Program-made: the position numbers and the translations under genes
Shown: positions 16,470-24,280 of the stretch, one piece after another
Numbering within the stretch: position 1 is the first letter of the stretch
Layout: every line of letters starts with the position of its first letter
Source of the DNA: a bacterium
GTDB lineage: Bacteria > Planctomycetota > SZUA-567
Assembly: GCA_003249795.1 (NCBI GenBank)
Contig: QKHZ01000061.1
Span: 1-42,460, forward strand
DNA length: 42,460 bases
Reading direction: 5' to 3'
The notes under the pieces: model-generated
The model's database searches: none
Seen by the model: only the letters and a program-made list of their open reading frames with translations
Told to the model about the DNA's origin: nothing

Positions 16470-17224
16470 CGTTGCATATGCGTAGTAATTTTGCGCTGTT
16501 GATTCTGGTGTTGTTCACTCTGCCCACCGGTTGCCGGTGGGCAGGTTCCTACACGGTAACCGAACAGACCTTTACTGATGCTGGCGAGGCTTATCTGAAA
16601 AAAGACTGGCTGGGGGCGTACACGCTGTTTCGGCGGTGCCGCCGCATGGATGTGCATAAAGAGGATGCCGAGTATCACGAAGCGTTGTGTCTGGTGGAGC
16701 TTGGGCGTTTTGAAAAGGCGCGCTCCCGTCTTCGTGAGTTGCGCGATGATGTCGACGGCAACCAGTGGTCGCAGCGGATTGATCTGGCGATGGCGCGTGC
16801 GCGAGAGGATAATCCCGACCGTGCTGAGCGGTTGTATCTGCAGATGCAGGATCATGCCGGTGGTGCGTACCGCGAGCAGGTGATGGCTGCATACGCTGGC
16901 TTTCGCGCGCGGATTGGCGACTCTGCGGGTGCTGGCGAAATCCGGCGGCGGCTTGCGCGGATGTATCCATCTACGTCGTTTCTGCCGGAAAAACCTTCCC
17001 GCTATGCGGTTCAGGCACCAGTGATGTACCGCTCGCGTGAGGAGGCTGACGGCGTGCGCTCCCGTGCGCTGAAGGCGGGGTTTGACAGCGTGGTCCTGAC
17101 CTCGTGCGCTCCGGGAAGCTCTCCGCTGTATCTGGTGCAGTACGGCAGTTTTTATCAGCAGGATGGTGCAAAGAAACTGGTGTATGGCTTGCGTAAAAAC
17201 GGGATTGAGGGTATCATCCGGTGA
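16466..17224 (+). CDS. Lipoprotein-like protein with TPR-type repeats and C-terminal SPOR domain
   Basis: 252 residues from GTG 16466; TTG 16472 or ATG 16478 are equally possible because GAGGG lies only 3 nt before the GTG. The N-terminus is hydrophobic (ALLILVLFTLPTGC), ending in a Cys that could be a lipid-modified lipobox residue, although Pro at -3 is unusual. Residues 30-150 carry TPR-like helices (AYLKKDWLGAYTLFRRC, YHEALCLVELGRFEKAR). The last 70 residues form a SPOR-like fold (YLVQYGSFYQQDGAKKLV-GLRKNGIEGII). SPOR domains bind denuded glycan in septal peptidoglycan, so an envelope or division-site role is likely. It is coupled to the HEAT-like gene. Confidence 0.72.
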   Translation: MTLHMRSNFALLILVLFTLPTGCRWAGSYTVTEQTFTDAGEAYLKKDWLGAYTLFRRCRRMDVHKEDAEYHEALCLVELGRFEKARSRLRELRDDVDGNQWSQRIDLAMARAREDNPDRAERLYLQMQDHAGGAYREQVMAAYAGFRARIGDSAGAGEIRRRLARMYPSTSFLPEKPSRYAVQAPVMYRSREEADGVRSRALKAGFDSVVLTSCAPGSSPLYLVQYGSFYQQDGAKKLVYGLRKNGIEGIIR

Positions 17225-17312
17225 CTTACGGTATTGGTTGACTGGCGCAGGTCGCCGGGATGTGTTTGATGTGTCCGGATTTCTTTTTCCGGTATGAAGA
17301 TGAATTCAGGTA

Positions 17313-19976
17313 ATGGCGAAGAAAACGATTGAGGCTGAGGCCTCTGCCAAAAAGACACCCATGATGATCCAGTTTGAAGAGGCCAAGTCCGAGCATCCGG
17401 ACAAGATCCTCTTCTTTCGCATGGGCGATTTTTATGAGATGTTTTTTGAGGATGCGGTCAAGGCGTCGGAGCTTCTGGGGCTGACGCTGACCAGCCGCAA
17501 CAAGGATGACAAAAATCCCGTTCCGATGGCAGGCGTCCCGCACCACCAGTGCGAACGTTATCTCAAGGAACTGATCAACCTCGGGCAGAAGGTCGCTATC
17601 TGTGACCAGCTTGAAGATCCTGCACAAGCCAAAGGCATTGTTAAACGCGGCATCACCCGTGTCGTAACTCCGGGGACGGTGCTGGATGACGCGTGTCTGC
17701 AATCGCATACCAATAACTTCCTGGTGGCTGTCTGTTTCAAGAAAGATACCGCTGGTCTTGCCACGGTTGACTTGTCGACCGGCGAGTTTTTCGTATCGGC
17801 TTTGACTGACGAAACGCTGGGCGATGAGATCGACCGGCTCTCACCTGCCGAGACTCTGGTTCCTGCAGGGCAGGTGCAGACGGGGCCGATGGCGCAGGCG
17901 TTGAAGTTTCGCGCGGTGGGAACGCTGTCTGAGCGCGAAGACTACAGTTTCCATGTTGAAGGTTCTGAAAAACGGCTGAAGGAACACTTCGGCGTAAAAA
18001 GTTTGGACGGCTTCGGTCTGCAGGATCAGCCTGCGGCCATCGCTGCGGCGGGTGCGGCACTTGAGTATCTGCAGGATACTCAAAAGACAAATCTCGCGCA
18101 TATCCGCAGCCTGCGTTGGATTGACCGCAGTGAATCGCTTCTGCTTGACCGCGCGACGCAGCGGAATCTGGAGCTGACCCAGTCGCGGATGGAAGGCGGG
18201 CGCAAAGGATCGCTGCTGTCGGTGATTGACCGCACACGGACCGGTCCAGGCGGGCGGATGTTGCGCGGGTGGCTGCTTCGGCCGCTGTGTCATCTGCCCA
18301 GCATCCAGATGCGGCAGGCGGCTGTGCTTGAGCTGATGGAAGACCACATGCTCCGTACAGAATTGCGCGAAATCCTGAGCGCGATTGCCGATATGGAGCG
18401 GATCATGGCGCGGGTGATTACAGGACGCGCGAGCGGACGTGATCTGTCGGCGCTGCGCGATAGTGCTGAAAAATTGCCGGTAATCCAGACCGTAGGTGAG
18501 TCGATGCGTGCGCCGATGCTGACAGAGCTTGCCGCACAGATCGATACGCTGGACGATCTGCGTGCCGCGATTGCCGAGGCGCTGGTTGACGAGCCGCCGC
18601 TTGCGTTGAAAGACGGCGGGCTGATCCGCAGCGGTTTTCATCCCGAGCTTGACGAGTTACGCGCGATTGCAACCGGCGGTAAAGACTGGATCGCATCCTT
18701 TCAGGCAAGCGAACAGCAGCGCACCGGCATCCCCAGCCTCAAGGTCGGTTTCAACCGGGTCTTTGGCTATTACATCGAAATCACCAACGCCCACAAGGAC
18801 AAGGCGCCTGCCGAGTATGAGCGCAAGCAGACGCTGGTCAATGCCGAGCGCTACATCGTTCCGGCGCTGAAAGAATATGAGGGCAAAGTCCTCGGGGCGG
18901 AAGAGCGGATCGGTGCGCTGGAGTATGAACTGTTTTGTCAGCTGCGTGATAAAGTTGCTGCGGAAGTCGCGCGGGTGCAGAGCGTAGCCTCGGCGCTGGC
19001 AACGCTGGACGCGCTGGCATCACTTGCAGAAACAGGCGCGGTGCAGGGCTATATCATGCCGGAACTGGACGAGAGCCTGCAGACCATGATCGAAGCCGGT
19101 CGGCATCCGGTGCTTGAGACCATGCTGCCGGAGGGCGAGTTTGTCGCCAATGACATTAATTTCGATCCGGATAGCTCTCGCGTAATGATTATCACCGGCC
19201 CGAATATGGCGGGTAAAAGCACCTATATCCGCCAGTCGGCGCTGCTGGCGATTCTCGCGCAGATCGGTTGCGGCGTGCCTGCTGCGTCTGCGAAAATGGG
19301 GCTGGTTGACCGGATTTTCACGCGCGTGGGTGCGGCTGACGACCTCGCACGCGGGCAGAGTACCTTTATGGTCGAGATGGCCGAAACCGCCAACATTCTG
19401 AACAACGCCACTGAGCGCAGTCTTCTGATTCTGGATGAAGTCGGACGCGGCACGTCGACCTTTGACGGGGTATCGCTGGCGTGGTCGATTACCGAATACA
19501 TCCATGCCAAGATCGGCGCGCGGACGATGTTTGCGACGCATTATCACGAACTGGCCGAACTCGGCGTGATCCTTGACAAAGCGAAAAACTTCAACGTTGC
19601 GGTACGTGACTGGGGAGGGGAGGTGATCTTCCTGCACCGCATTCAGCCGGGGTCGAGTGACCGCTCCTACGGGATTCAGGTTGCGCAGCTTGCCGGACTT
19701 CCGCAGCCGGTACTGGTGCGCGCGCGTGAGATTCTAGGCGGTCTTGAGGGACAGGCAGCTGACCGCGATAACAGTTATGTACATAAAGGTGAAATCCTGC
19801 GGGCGGCGGCGCGTGACGTGCAGCTTGACCTGTTTGCTCCGCAGGTGGTTCCGATCGACCCGATGGTTGAGGATCTTGCCCGTGTTGAGCCGGATCACCT
19901 GAGCCCTGTGCAGGCGCATGAAATCCTGCGGCGGTATGCGGAGATGGCGCGCGGAAAACTGGAAGAAAATAAATGA
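17313..19976 (+). CDS. mutS: DNA mismatch repair protein MutS
   Basis: 887 residues, the normal length of MutS1. It recognises base mismatches and short loops and recruits MutL. The mismatch-reading Phe-X-Glu is F40-Y41-E42 in MGDFYEMF. The connector, lever and clamp regions follow in order. The ATPase has Walker A GPNMAGKST near residue 629, Walker B LLILDEVGRGTSTFDG, and the TFMVEMAET signature. It starts at ATG 17313, 88 bp after the SPOR protein. MutL is not in this window. Confidence 0.97.
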   Translation: MAKKTIEAEASAKKTPMMIQFEEAKSEHPDKILFFRMGDFYEMFFEDAVKASELLGLTLTSRNKDDKNPVPMAGVPHHQCERYLKELINLGQKVAICDQLEDPAQAKGIVKRGITRVVTPGTVLDDACLQSHTNNFLVAVCFKKDTAGLATVDLSTGEFFVSALTDETLGDEIDRLSPAETLVPAGQVQTGPMAQALKFRAVGTLSEREDYSFHVEGSEKRLKEHFGVKSLDGFGLQDQPAAIAAAGAALEYLQDTQKTNLAHIRSLRWIDRSESLLLDRATQRNLELTQSRMEGGRKGSLLSVIDRTRTGPGGRMLRGWLLRPLCHLPSIQMRQAAVLELMEDHMLRTELREILSAIADMERIMARVITGRASGRDLSALRDSAEKLPVIQTVGESMRAPMLTELAAQIDTLDDLRAAIAEALVDEPPLALKDGGLIRSGFHPELDELRAIATGGKDWIASFQASEQQRTGIPSLKVGFNRVFGYYIEITNAHKDKAPAEYERKQTLVNAERYIVPALKEYEGKVLGAEERIGALEYELFCQLRDKVAAEVARVQSVASALATLDALASLAETGAVQGYIMPELDESLQTMIEAGRHPVLETMLPEGEFVANDINFDPDSSRVMIITGPNMAGKSTYIRQSALLAILAQIGCGVPAASAKMGLVDRIFTRVGAADDLARGQSTFMVEMAETANILNNATERSLLILDEVGRGTSTFDGVSLAWSITEYIHAKIGARTMFATHYHELAELGVILDKAKNFNVAVRDWGGEVIFLHRIQPGSSDRSYGIQVAQLAGLPQPVLVRAREILGGLEGQAADRDNSYVHKGEILRAAARDVQLDLFAPQVVPIDPMVEDLARVEPDHLSPVQAHEILRRYAEMARGKLEENK

Positions 19977-20042
19977 CAGCATGCCGCGTGTGCGGGTTGA
20001 AGCGGCGAGAAAATTTGATTTTGCAGAAAAAGGATTTGAACA

Positions 20043-20822
20043 ATGGCGCTGATTCAGTGTGACTTTTTTTCTGAGGTTCTGGGAATGTGCATGAGCATGA
20101 ACGTGATCCTGCCGCAGACGACGGTCGGGCAGATCGGCATGGAAAATAAAGCGGGTTCGGGGAAGTTTCCGACGCTGTATCTCTTGCATGGTTGCTCGGA
20201 TGACCATACGATCTGGAGCCGTCGCACATCGGTAGAACGCTACGCCGCCAGCCTCGGCATCGCAATTGTGATGCCCAATGCCCACCGCAGTTATTACTCG
20301 AATATGAAAGAAGGCTACCGCTACTGGGATTATATCAGTGAAGAAATCCCGGCGCTGGCTCGGTCGTTCTTTCCGCTGTCAGATCGCCGTGAAGATAATT
20401 TTGTCGCGGGGCTGTCGATGGGCGGATTCGGCGCGTTCAAAATGGCGATGAAAAAGCCGGAGACCTTCTGCGCGGCAGCAAGCCTGTCGGGTGCGTTCGG
20501 CAATTCTTGGATGCTGCATCGTGATCCGGTCGAATCGCGCCGGATCTTTGGCCATGAAAATACGCTTGAAGGCACAGAAGACGATATGGTCGAGATGGCC
20601 AAGGCCTGTCTTGAGAGCGGCAAGCCGCTTCCGAAGCTGTATCAGTATTGCGGTTCGCGTGATTTTGTGTATGAGGCAAATACGCGTCTGAAAGAATTTC
20701 TGGACGGCAGCACGTTTGATTATACATACGCAGAAGACGACGGCGTTCATGGATGGGAAGCGTGGGACGAATTTATCCAGCCGGTGTTGAAGTGGTTGCC
20801 GGTCCGCAAGCCGGATGCCTGA
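20043..20822 (+). CDS. Alpha/beta-hydrolase esterase (tributyrin esterase / S-formylglutathione-hydrolase-like)
   Basis: 259 residues. The nucleophile elbow is GLSMGG with Ser125; Asp207 in CGSRDFVYEAN and His236 in DGVHGWEAWD complete the triad. The oxyanion strand is LYLLHGCSDDHTIW. This pattern is that of the putative-esterase (esterase D) family, which includes EstA tributyrin esterase and FrmB. There is no signal peptide, so the enzyme is cytoplasmic. ATG 20043 follows AAAAAGGATTTGAACA. It may remove acyl groups from sugars or small esters; no formaldehyde-pathway gene is nearby to argue for formylglutathione. Confidence 0.85.
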   Translation: MALIQCDFFSEVLGMCMSMNVILPQTTVGQIGMENKAGSGKFPTLYLLHGCSDDHTIWSRRTSVERYAASLGIAIVMPNAHRSYYSNMKEGYRYWDYISEEIPALARSFFPLSDRREDNFVAGLSMGGFGAFKMAMKKPETFCAAASLSGAFGNSWMLHRDPVESRRIFGHENTLEGTEDDMVEMAKACLESGKPLPKLYQYCGSRDFVYEANTRLKEFLDGSTFDYTYAEDDGVHGWEAWDEFIQPVLKWLPVRKPDA

Positions 20823-20941
20823 AATTGATGTAGCCACGGATGACGGCAGCGGCTATTGTTGACGCGCCTGATCCGTTCATTTCGCGATTTTCATTGGACG
20901 TTACAGAACGTGTATGAAAACGCAAGTAAAGGAAAGAAATT

Positions 20942-22051
20942 ATGGGACAGAAAACGCCACTGTATGATCGCCATGTCGCTTTGGGTGCCCGGATCGTCGA
21001 CTTTTCCGGATGGGACATGCCGGTGCAGTATAAAGACGGGATTATTCATGAGCATACGACGACGCGTACAAAGTGCGGGTTGTTTGACACCTGCCATATG
21101 GGTGAGTTTCTGATCAAGTCGCCCGATGTTCGCGCGGCGCTCAACGGCTGCCTTGCCGGTGATTTCACGAGCCTGAAGACGGGGCGGTTGCGGTATACGT
21201 TTCTGACGGCAGACGACGGTACGGTGATTGACGATGCCGTGGCGATGATCTTTTCCGATACCAAGGCGTGGGTGATCGCAAACGCTGGCGATATCGCAGG
21301 TGACTATGAATGGATTAAGACGCATCTTCCTGAGGATGCGATGTCGATCAACATCTCGGCTGAAACCGGCAAGATTGATGTGCAGGGGCCTGATGCATGG
21401 CAGGTAGTCAAAGATGTCTCTGGCGTGGATTTTCGCACGCTTCCGTTTTATTCGTTTGTCGAAACCAAGTGGCGCGGGATTCCGATGATGGTCAGTCGCT
21501 CGGGCTATACGGGCGAACCCGGTGCGGAGCTGTATGTCAGTAGCGGCAGTATCGGGGATCTGTGGGATGAGGTTCTTGAGAAGGGGAAACCCTTCGGTGT
21601 TGTCCCGTGCGGGCTTGGCGCACGCGATACGCTCCGGCTTGAGGCGGGGATGCCGCTGTACGGGCATGAGCTGTCGCGTGCGGTGACGCCGCTGGACGCA
21701 GGCTTTGACAAGTTCGTTTCTCTGGACAAGCCGCAGGACTTCCCCGGCAAAGCTGCACTGGCTTCTGCAAAGCCGCAGAAGAAACTGATCGGCCTGAAGA
21801 TGCAGGGAAAACGCGTGCCGCGCGCGGGTTTTGCCATTCTGCAGGACGGCAAGGAAATCGGCTCCATCACTTCCGGTGCGCCTGCGCCGACGGTGGATTG
21901 TCCGATCGCGCTTGCGCTGGTTCAGGCCTCGGCGGCAGCGGTGGGGCAGGCTGTTCAGGTTGATATCCGCGGCAAAATGGTGGATGCCGACGTTGTGTCG
22001 CTTCCCTTTTACGCAACCGATGCCCTGCGCAAGAAGGTTGTCGCTGAATAA
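20942..22051 (+). CDS. gcvT: Glycine cleavage system T protein (aminomethyltransferase)
   Basis: 369 residues. It takes the aminomethyl group from lipoyl-GcvH and forms methylene-tetrahydrofolate and ammonia. Family marks are the opening TPLYDRHVALGARIVDFSGW, QGPDAW, SRSGYTGEPGAELY, and LGARDTLRLEAGMPLYGHEL. AAAGGAAAG precedes ATG 20942. The 119-bp leader has no glycine-riboswitch core that I can recognise. It heads gcvT-gcvH-gcvPA on the plus strand, but a 184-bp gap with possible promoter elements separates it from gcvH. Confidence 0.96.
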   Translation: MGQKTPLYDRHVALGARIVDFSGWDMPVQYKDGIIHEHTTTRTKCGLFDTCHMGEFLIKSPDVRAALNGCLAGDFTSLKTGRLRYTFLTADDGTVIDDAVAMIFSDTKAWVIANAGDIAGDYEWIKTHLPEDAMSINISAETGKIDVQGPDAWQVVKDVSGVDFRTLPFYSFVETKWRGIPMMVSRSGYTGEPGAELYVSSGSIGDLWDEVLEKGKPFGVVPCGLGARDTLRLEAGMPLYGHELSRAVTPLDAGFDKFVSLDKPQDFPGKAALASAKPQKKLIGLKMQGKRVPRAGFAILQDGKEIGSITSGAPAPTVDCPIALALVQASAAAVGQAVQVDIRGKMVDADVVSLPFYATDALRKKVVAE

Positions 22052-22089
22052 GATACCTGTTTGCAGTAGCTTTGGAACTCTCCGTATGA

Positions 22090-22133
22090 CAAGAGGTTGG
22101 AAAAAACGCAAAAAAAATTCCCGTCCCCTCTTG
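22090..22133 (+). repeat. Inverted repeat in the gcvT-gcvH gap
   Basis: CAAGAGG at 22090-22096 and CCTCTTG at 22127-22133, separated by an A-rich 30 bp. The right arm overlaps the -35-like TTGACA at 22131. Could be an operator or leader stem; no factor can be named. Confidence 0.3.
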
Positions 22134-22160
22134 ACAGAAAGGCGGTGTTTCGGGTTCACT
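22131..22160 (+). promoter_or_regulatory. Possible promoter ahead of gcvH
   Basis: A perfect TTGACA at 22131-22136 and a weak TTCACT at 22155-22160 with 18-bp spacing, about 75 bp before gcvH. The -10 is poor, so confidence is low. Confidence 0.28.
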
Positions 22161-22235
22161 GTCGCAATCAAACTTTTATAAACACATTGCTGTCATGAAA
22201 AAAGACCGCAAGTAACAGCAGCAGGAGACAAGATC

Positions 22236-22628
22236 ATGAATAACGTGCCGGCCGAACTTCGATACACCTCCGAACACGAATGGGTTGCTTTGGAAGATGG
22301 TATCGCCACCATTGGTATTACTGATCACGCGCAGAGCGAACTGGGCGATATCACGTTCATCGAACTGCCGGAAGAAGAGCAGACTTTCGCTGCAGGTGAT
22401 GAGATGGCAAACATCGAATCCGTAAAAGCGGCAAGCCCCGTCTATACGCCTGTTAGTGGCGATGTTGTTGAAGTCAACGGCGAACTTGACGAAGAGCCGG
22501 GTGCGATCAACTCCGATCCGTACGGTGCAGGCTGGATCTGCCGTATCGAATGCAGCAATCCTTCCGAATTTGATGGCCTGATGAGTGCTGCCGATTACGA
22601 AGCGTTTCTGGAAGAATCCGAAGAGTAA
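22236..22628 (+). CDS. gcvH: Glycine cleavage system H protein (lipoyl carrier)
   Basis: 130 residues. The lipoyl-bearing Lys64 lies in ANIESVKAASPVYTP, the classic GcvH attachment loop. The N-terminal RYTSEHEWV and the ITFIELPEE strand are also typical. It shuttles the aminomethyl group between the P and T proteins and is a substrate of LipB and LipA, both encoded at 7.7-9.3 kb. AGCAGGAGA before ATG 22236 is a good ribosome site. Confidence 0.97.
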   Translation: MNNVPAELRYTSEHEWVALEDGIATIGITDHAQSELGDITFIELPEEEQTFAAGDEMANIESVKAASPVYTPVSGDVVEVNGELDEEPGAINSDPYGAGWICRIECSNPSEFDGLMSAADYEAFLEESEE

Positions 22629-22658
22629 TTCTGCTCTTTGGCGATTGCTCCGGTTTTG

Positions 22659-22709
22659 TTATCCGCGGGGCTGTTGCGGCTGATGCCCATTGCCTGTGAT
22701 TGCGGATAA
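22659..22709 (+). repeat. Inverted repeat between gcvH and gcvPA
   Basis: TTATCCGC at 22659-22666 and GCGGATAA at 22702-22709 form an 8-bp stem over a 35-nt loop, just before the gcvPA ribosome site. There is no T-run, so it is not a standard terminator; a processing or attenuation stem is possible. Confidence 0.35.
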
Positions 22710-22734
22710 TACGAATACCGGTAGGAAAGTTTTT

Positions 22735-24081
22735 ATGAGTTATATTCCCCATACTGAAGCTGACCGCGCGACGATGTGCAAAACGGTTGGTGTTTCTTCG
22801 ATTGGCGAACTGTTCGCCGATATCCCGTCGGAGCTTATTGATCCGCAGCTGAAATTGCCGGATCCGCTTTCCGAGCTTGAGTTGCTCGAACATCTGCGTG
22901 ACTTGGAAGCGCAGAACCGCTCTCCCATGCGTCGCGGGGATTATTTTATCGGCGGCGGTGCCTATAACCACCACATCCCGCAGGCGGTGCATGAGATCGT
23001 CTCCCGCTCGGAGTTTTATACCGCATATACGCCATACCAGCCGGAAATTTCGCAGGGCATGCTGCAGGCGATTTTTGAATACCAGACGATGATCGCACGT
23101 ATCTGCGGGCTGGATGTCAGTAACGCCAGTTTGTATGACGGCGGCACGGCGGTGTATGAAGCGTGCGTGGTTGCGATGCTGCACACCAAGCGCGGTAAGG
23201 TGGTGATGGATAGCTCGGTAAATCCTCATTACCGGCAGGTGGTCGAGTCGTACGGCAAGAACGCGACCTTCAGCATGCAGACGATTCCATATACATCTGA
23301 ACCCGGCGGCAATGTCAAGGCGCTGCTTGAGCAGATTGATGCCGATACTGCTGCGGTTGTCGTGCAGACGCCGGACTTTTTCGGGCGGATCAGTGACCTG
23401 ACCGAACTTGCTGAAGGCTGCCATGCCAAGAAAGCCCTGCTGATTGCAGTCGTCAATCCGCTTTCGCTTGGTGTTCTGAAAACCCCGGGTGAAATGGGCG
23501 TCGATATTGCTGTCGGCGAAGGCCAGCCGCTGGGGTTGCCGCTGAATTATGGCGGTCCATATCTCGGCTTTATCGCCGCAAATGAAAAGTTGCTGAGAAA
23601 GCTGCCCGGCCGTATCGTGGGCGAGACCGTTGATGTTGACGGCAAGCGTGGCTTTGTGCTGACTTTGCAGGCGCGTGAGCAGCATATCAAACGCGAACGC
23701 GCGACGAGTAATATCTGCTCGAACGAAGCGCTCTGCGCACTCAGTGCGCTGGCATATATGACGGTGATGGGCAAGGCAGGCTTCAGGAAAGTCGCTGAGC
23801 TTTGCCTGCAGAAGGCGGCATATGCACGCAAGGTTCTCGGGGCGATAGACGGTGCGGATCTCGTGTTTGACGGCCCGCATTTCAATGAATTTGTTCTCCG
23901 CCTGAAAAAGCCGACGATGGATTTCTTCCGCAGTCAGGGACATGCCTTTGAGCCAGGAATCCGGCTAGACCGTTGGTATCCTGAGCTTTCGGATTGCCTG
24001 CTTGTGGCAGTCACCGAGTGCAACCGCCGTCAGGACATTGATCAATATGCTTTGCGGCTGCAAAAATGGCTTGCTGAATAA
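22735..24081 (+). CDS. gcvPA: Glycine dehydrogenase (decarboxylating) subunit 1
   Basis: 448 residues, matching the alpha subunit of two-part P proteins. ATG 22735 is used because TAGGAAAG precedes it and the family opening SYIPHTEADRATM begins there. Typical runs are FIGGGAYNHHIP, PYQPEISQGMLQ, SLYDGGTAVYEA, NYGGPYLGFIA and GRIVGETVDVDGKRGFVLTLQAREQHIKR. In this split form the PLP lysine is on the other subunit, GcvPB. No gcvPB follows: the gene ends at a strong terminator and an unrelated signalling gene comes next, so GcvPB must be encoded elsewhere. Confidence 0.96.
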   Translation: MSYIPHTEADRATMCKTVGVSSIGELFADIPSELIDPQLKLPDPLSELELLEHLRDLEAQNRSPMRRGDYFIGGGAYNHHIPQAVHEIVSRSEFYTAYTPYQPEISQGMLQAIFEYQTMIARICGLDVSNASLYDGGTAVYEACVVAMLHTKRGKVVMDSSVNPHYRQVVESYGKNATFSMQTIPYTSEPGGNVKALLEQIDADTAAVVVQTPDFFGRISDLTELAEGCHAKKALLIAVVNPLSLGVLKTPGEMGVDIAVGEGQPLGLPLNYGGPYLGFIAANEKLLRKLPGRIVGETVDVDGKRGFVLTLQAREQHIKRERATSNICSNEALCALSALAYMTVMGKAGFRKVAELCLQKAAYARKVLGAIDGADLVFDGPHFNEFVLRLKKPTMDFFRSQGHAFEPGIRLDRWYPELSDCLLVAVTECNRRQDIDQYALRLQKWLAE

Positions 24082-24123
24082 TTTTTCGAAGATACAACTT
24101 GTTTCTGTTTAAATACTTGTATG

Positions 24124-24157
24124 CGTGTGTCTGGTGAAAGCCGGACGCACGTTTTTT
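24124..24157 (+). terminator. Rho-independent terminator of the gcv cluster
   Basis: Arms 24124-24134 and 24141-24151 pair over 11 bp with two G-U pairs around TGAAAG, followed by six T residues. Confidence 0.88.
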
Positions 24158-24213
24158 ATTGATTTTCATTCTGGATTATCAATGAAAGAGTGCACTTTGA
24201 TTCTGAAAAGTGC

Positions 24214-24242
24214 TTTAGAAGGTTCACGATGTATGTTATAGT
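24214..24242 (+). promoter_or_regulatory. Candidate promoter of the receiver/histidine-kinase gene
   Basis: TTTAGA at 24214-24219 and TATAGT at 24237-24242, spacing 17 bp, located between the gcv terminator and the kinase start. The gene is therefore likely a single transcription unit. Confidence 0.5.
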
Positions 24243-24280
24243 AACTTGATACGAACCGGATAGGAATGGATTGCTTGCGC

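Noticed and set aside
15773-16855. 360-codon minus-strand frame spanning the HEAT and SPOR genes
   Set aside because: It crosses two plus-strand genes with good starts and a signal peptide; no supporting motif.
20823-20941. Glycine riboswitch upstream of gcvT
   Set aside because: I looked for the conserved GGAGAG and CACC-type core and did not find it in this 119-bp leader.
20891-22171. 426-codon open frame on the minus strand across gcvT
   Set aside because: It mirrors gcvT codon structure, has no family motif and no ribosome site, and the plus strand encodes a certain GcvT.
22507-23943. 478-codon open frame on the minus strand across gcvPA
   Set aside because: Antisense shadow of a well-conserved GcvPA; the composition is His/Arg-rich and unlike a real protein.
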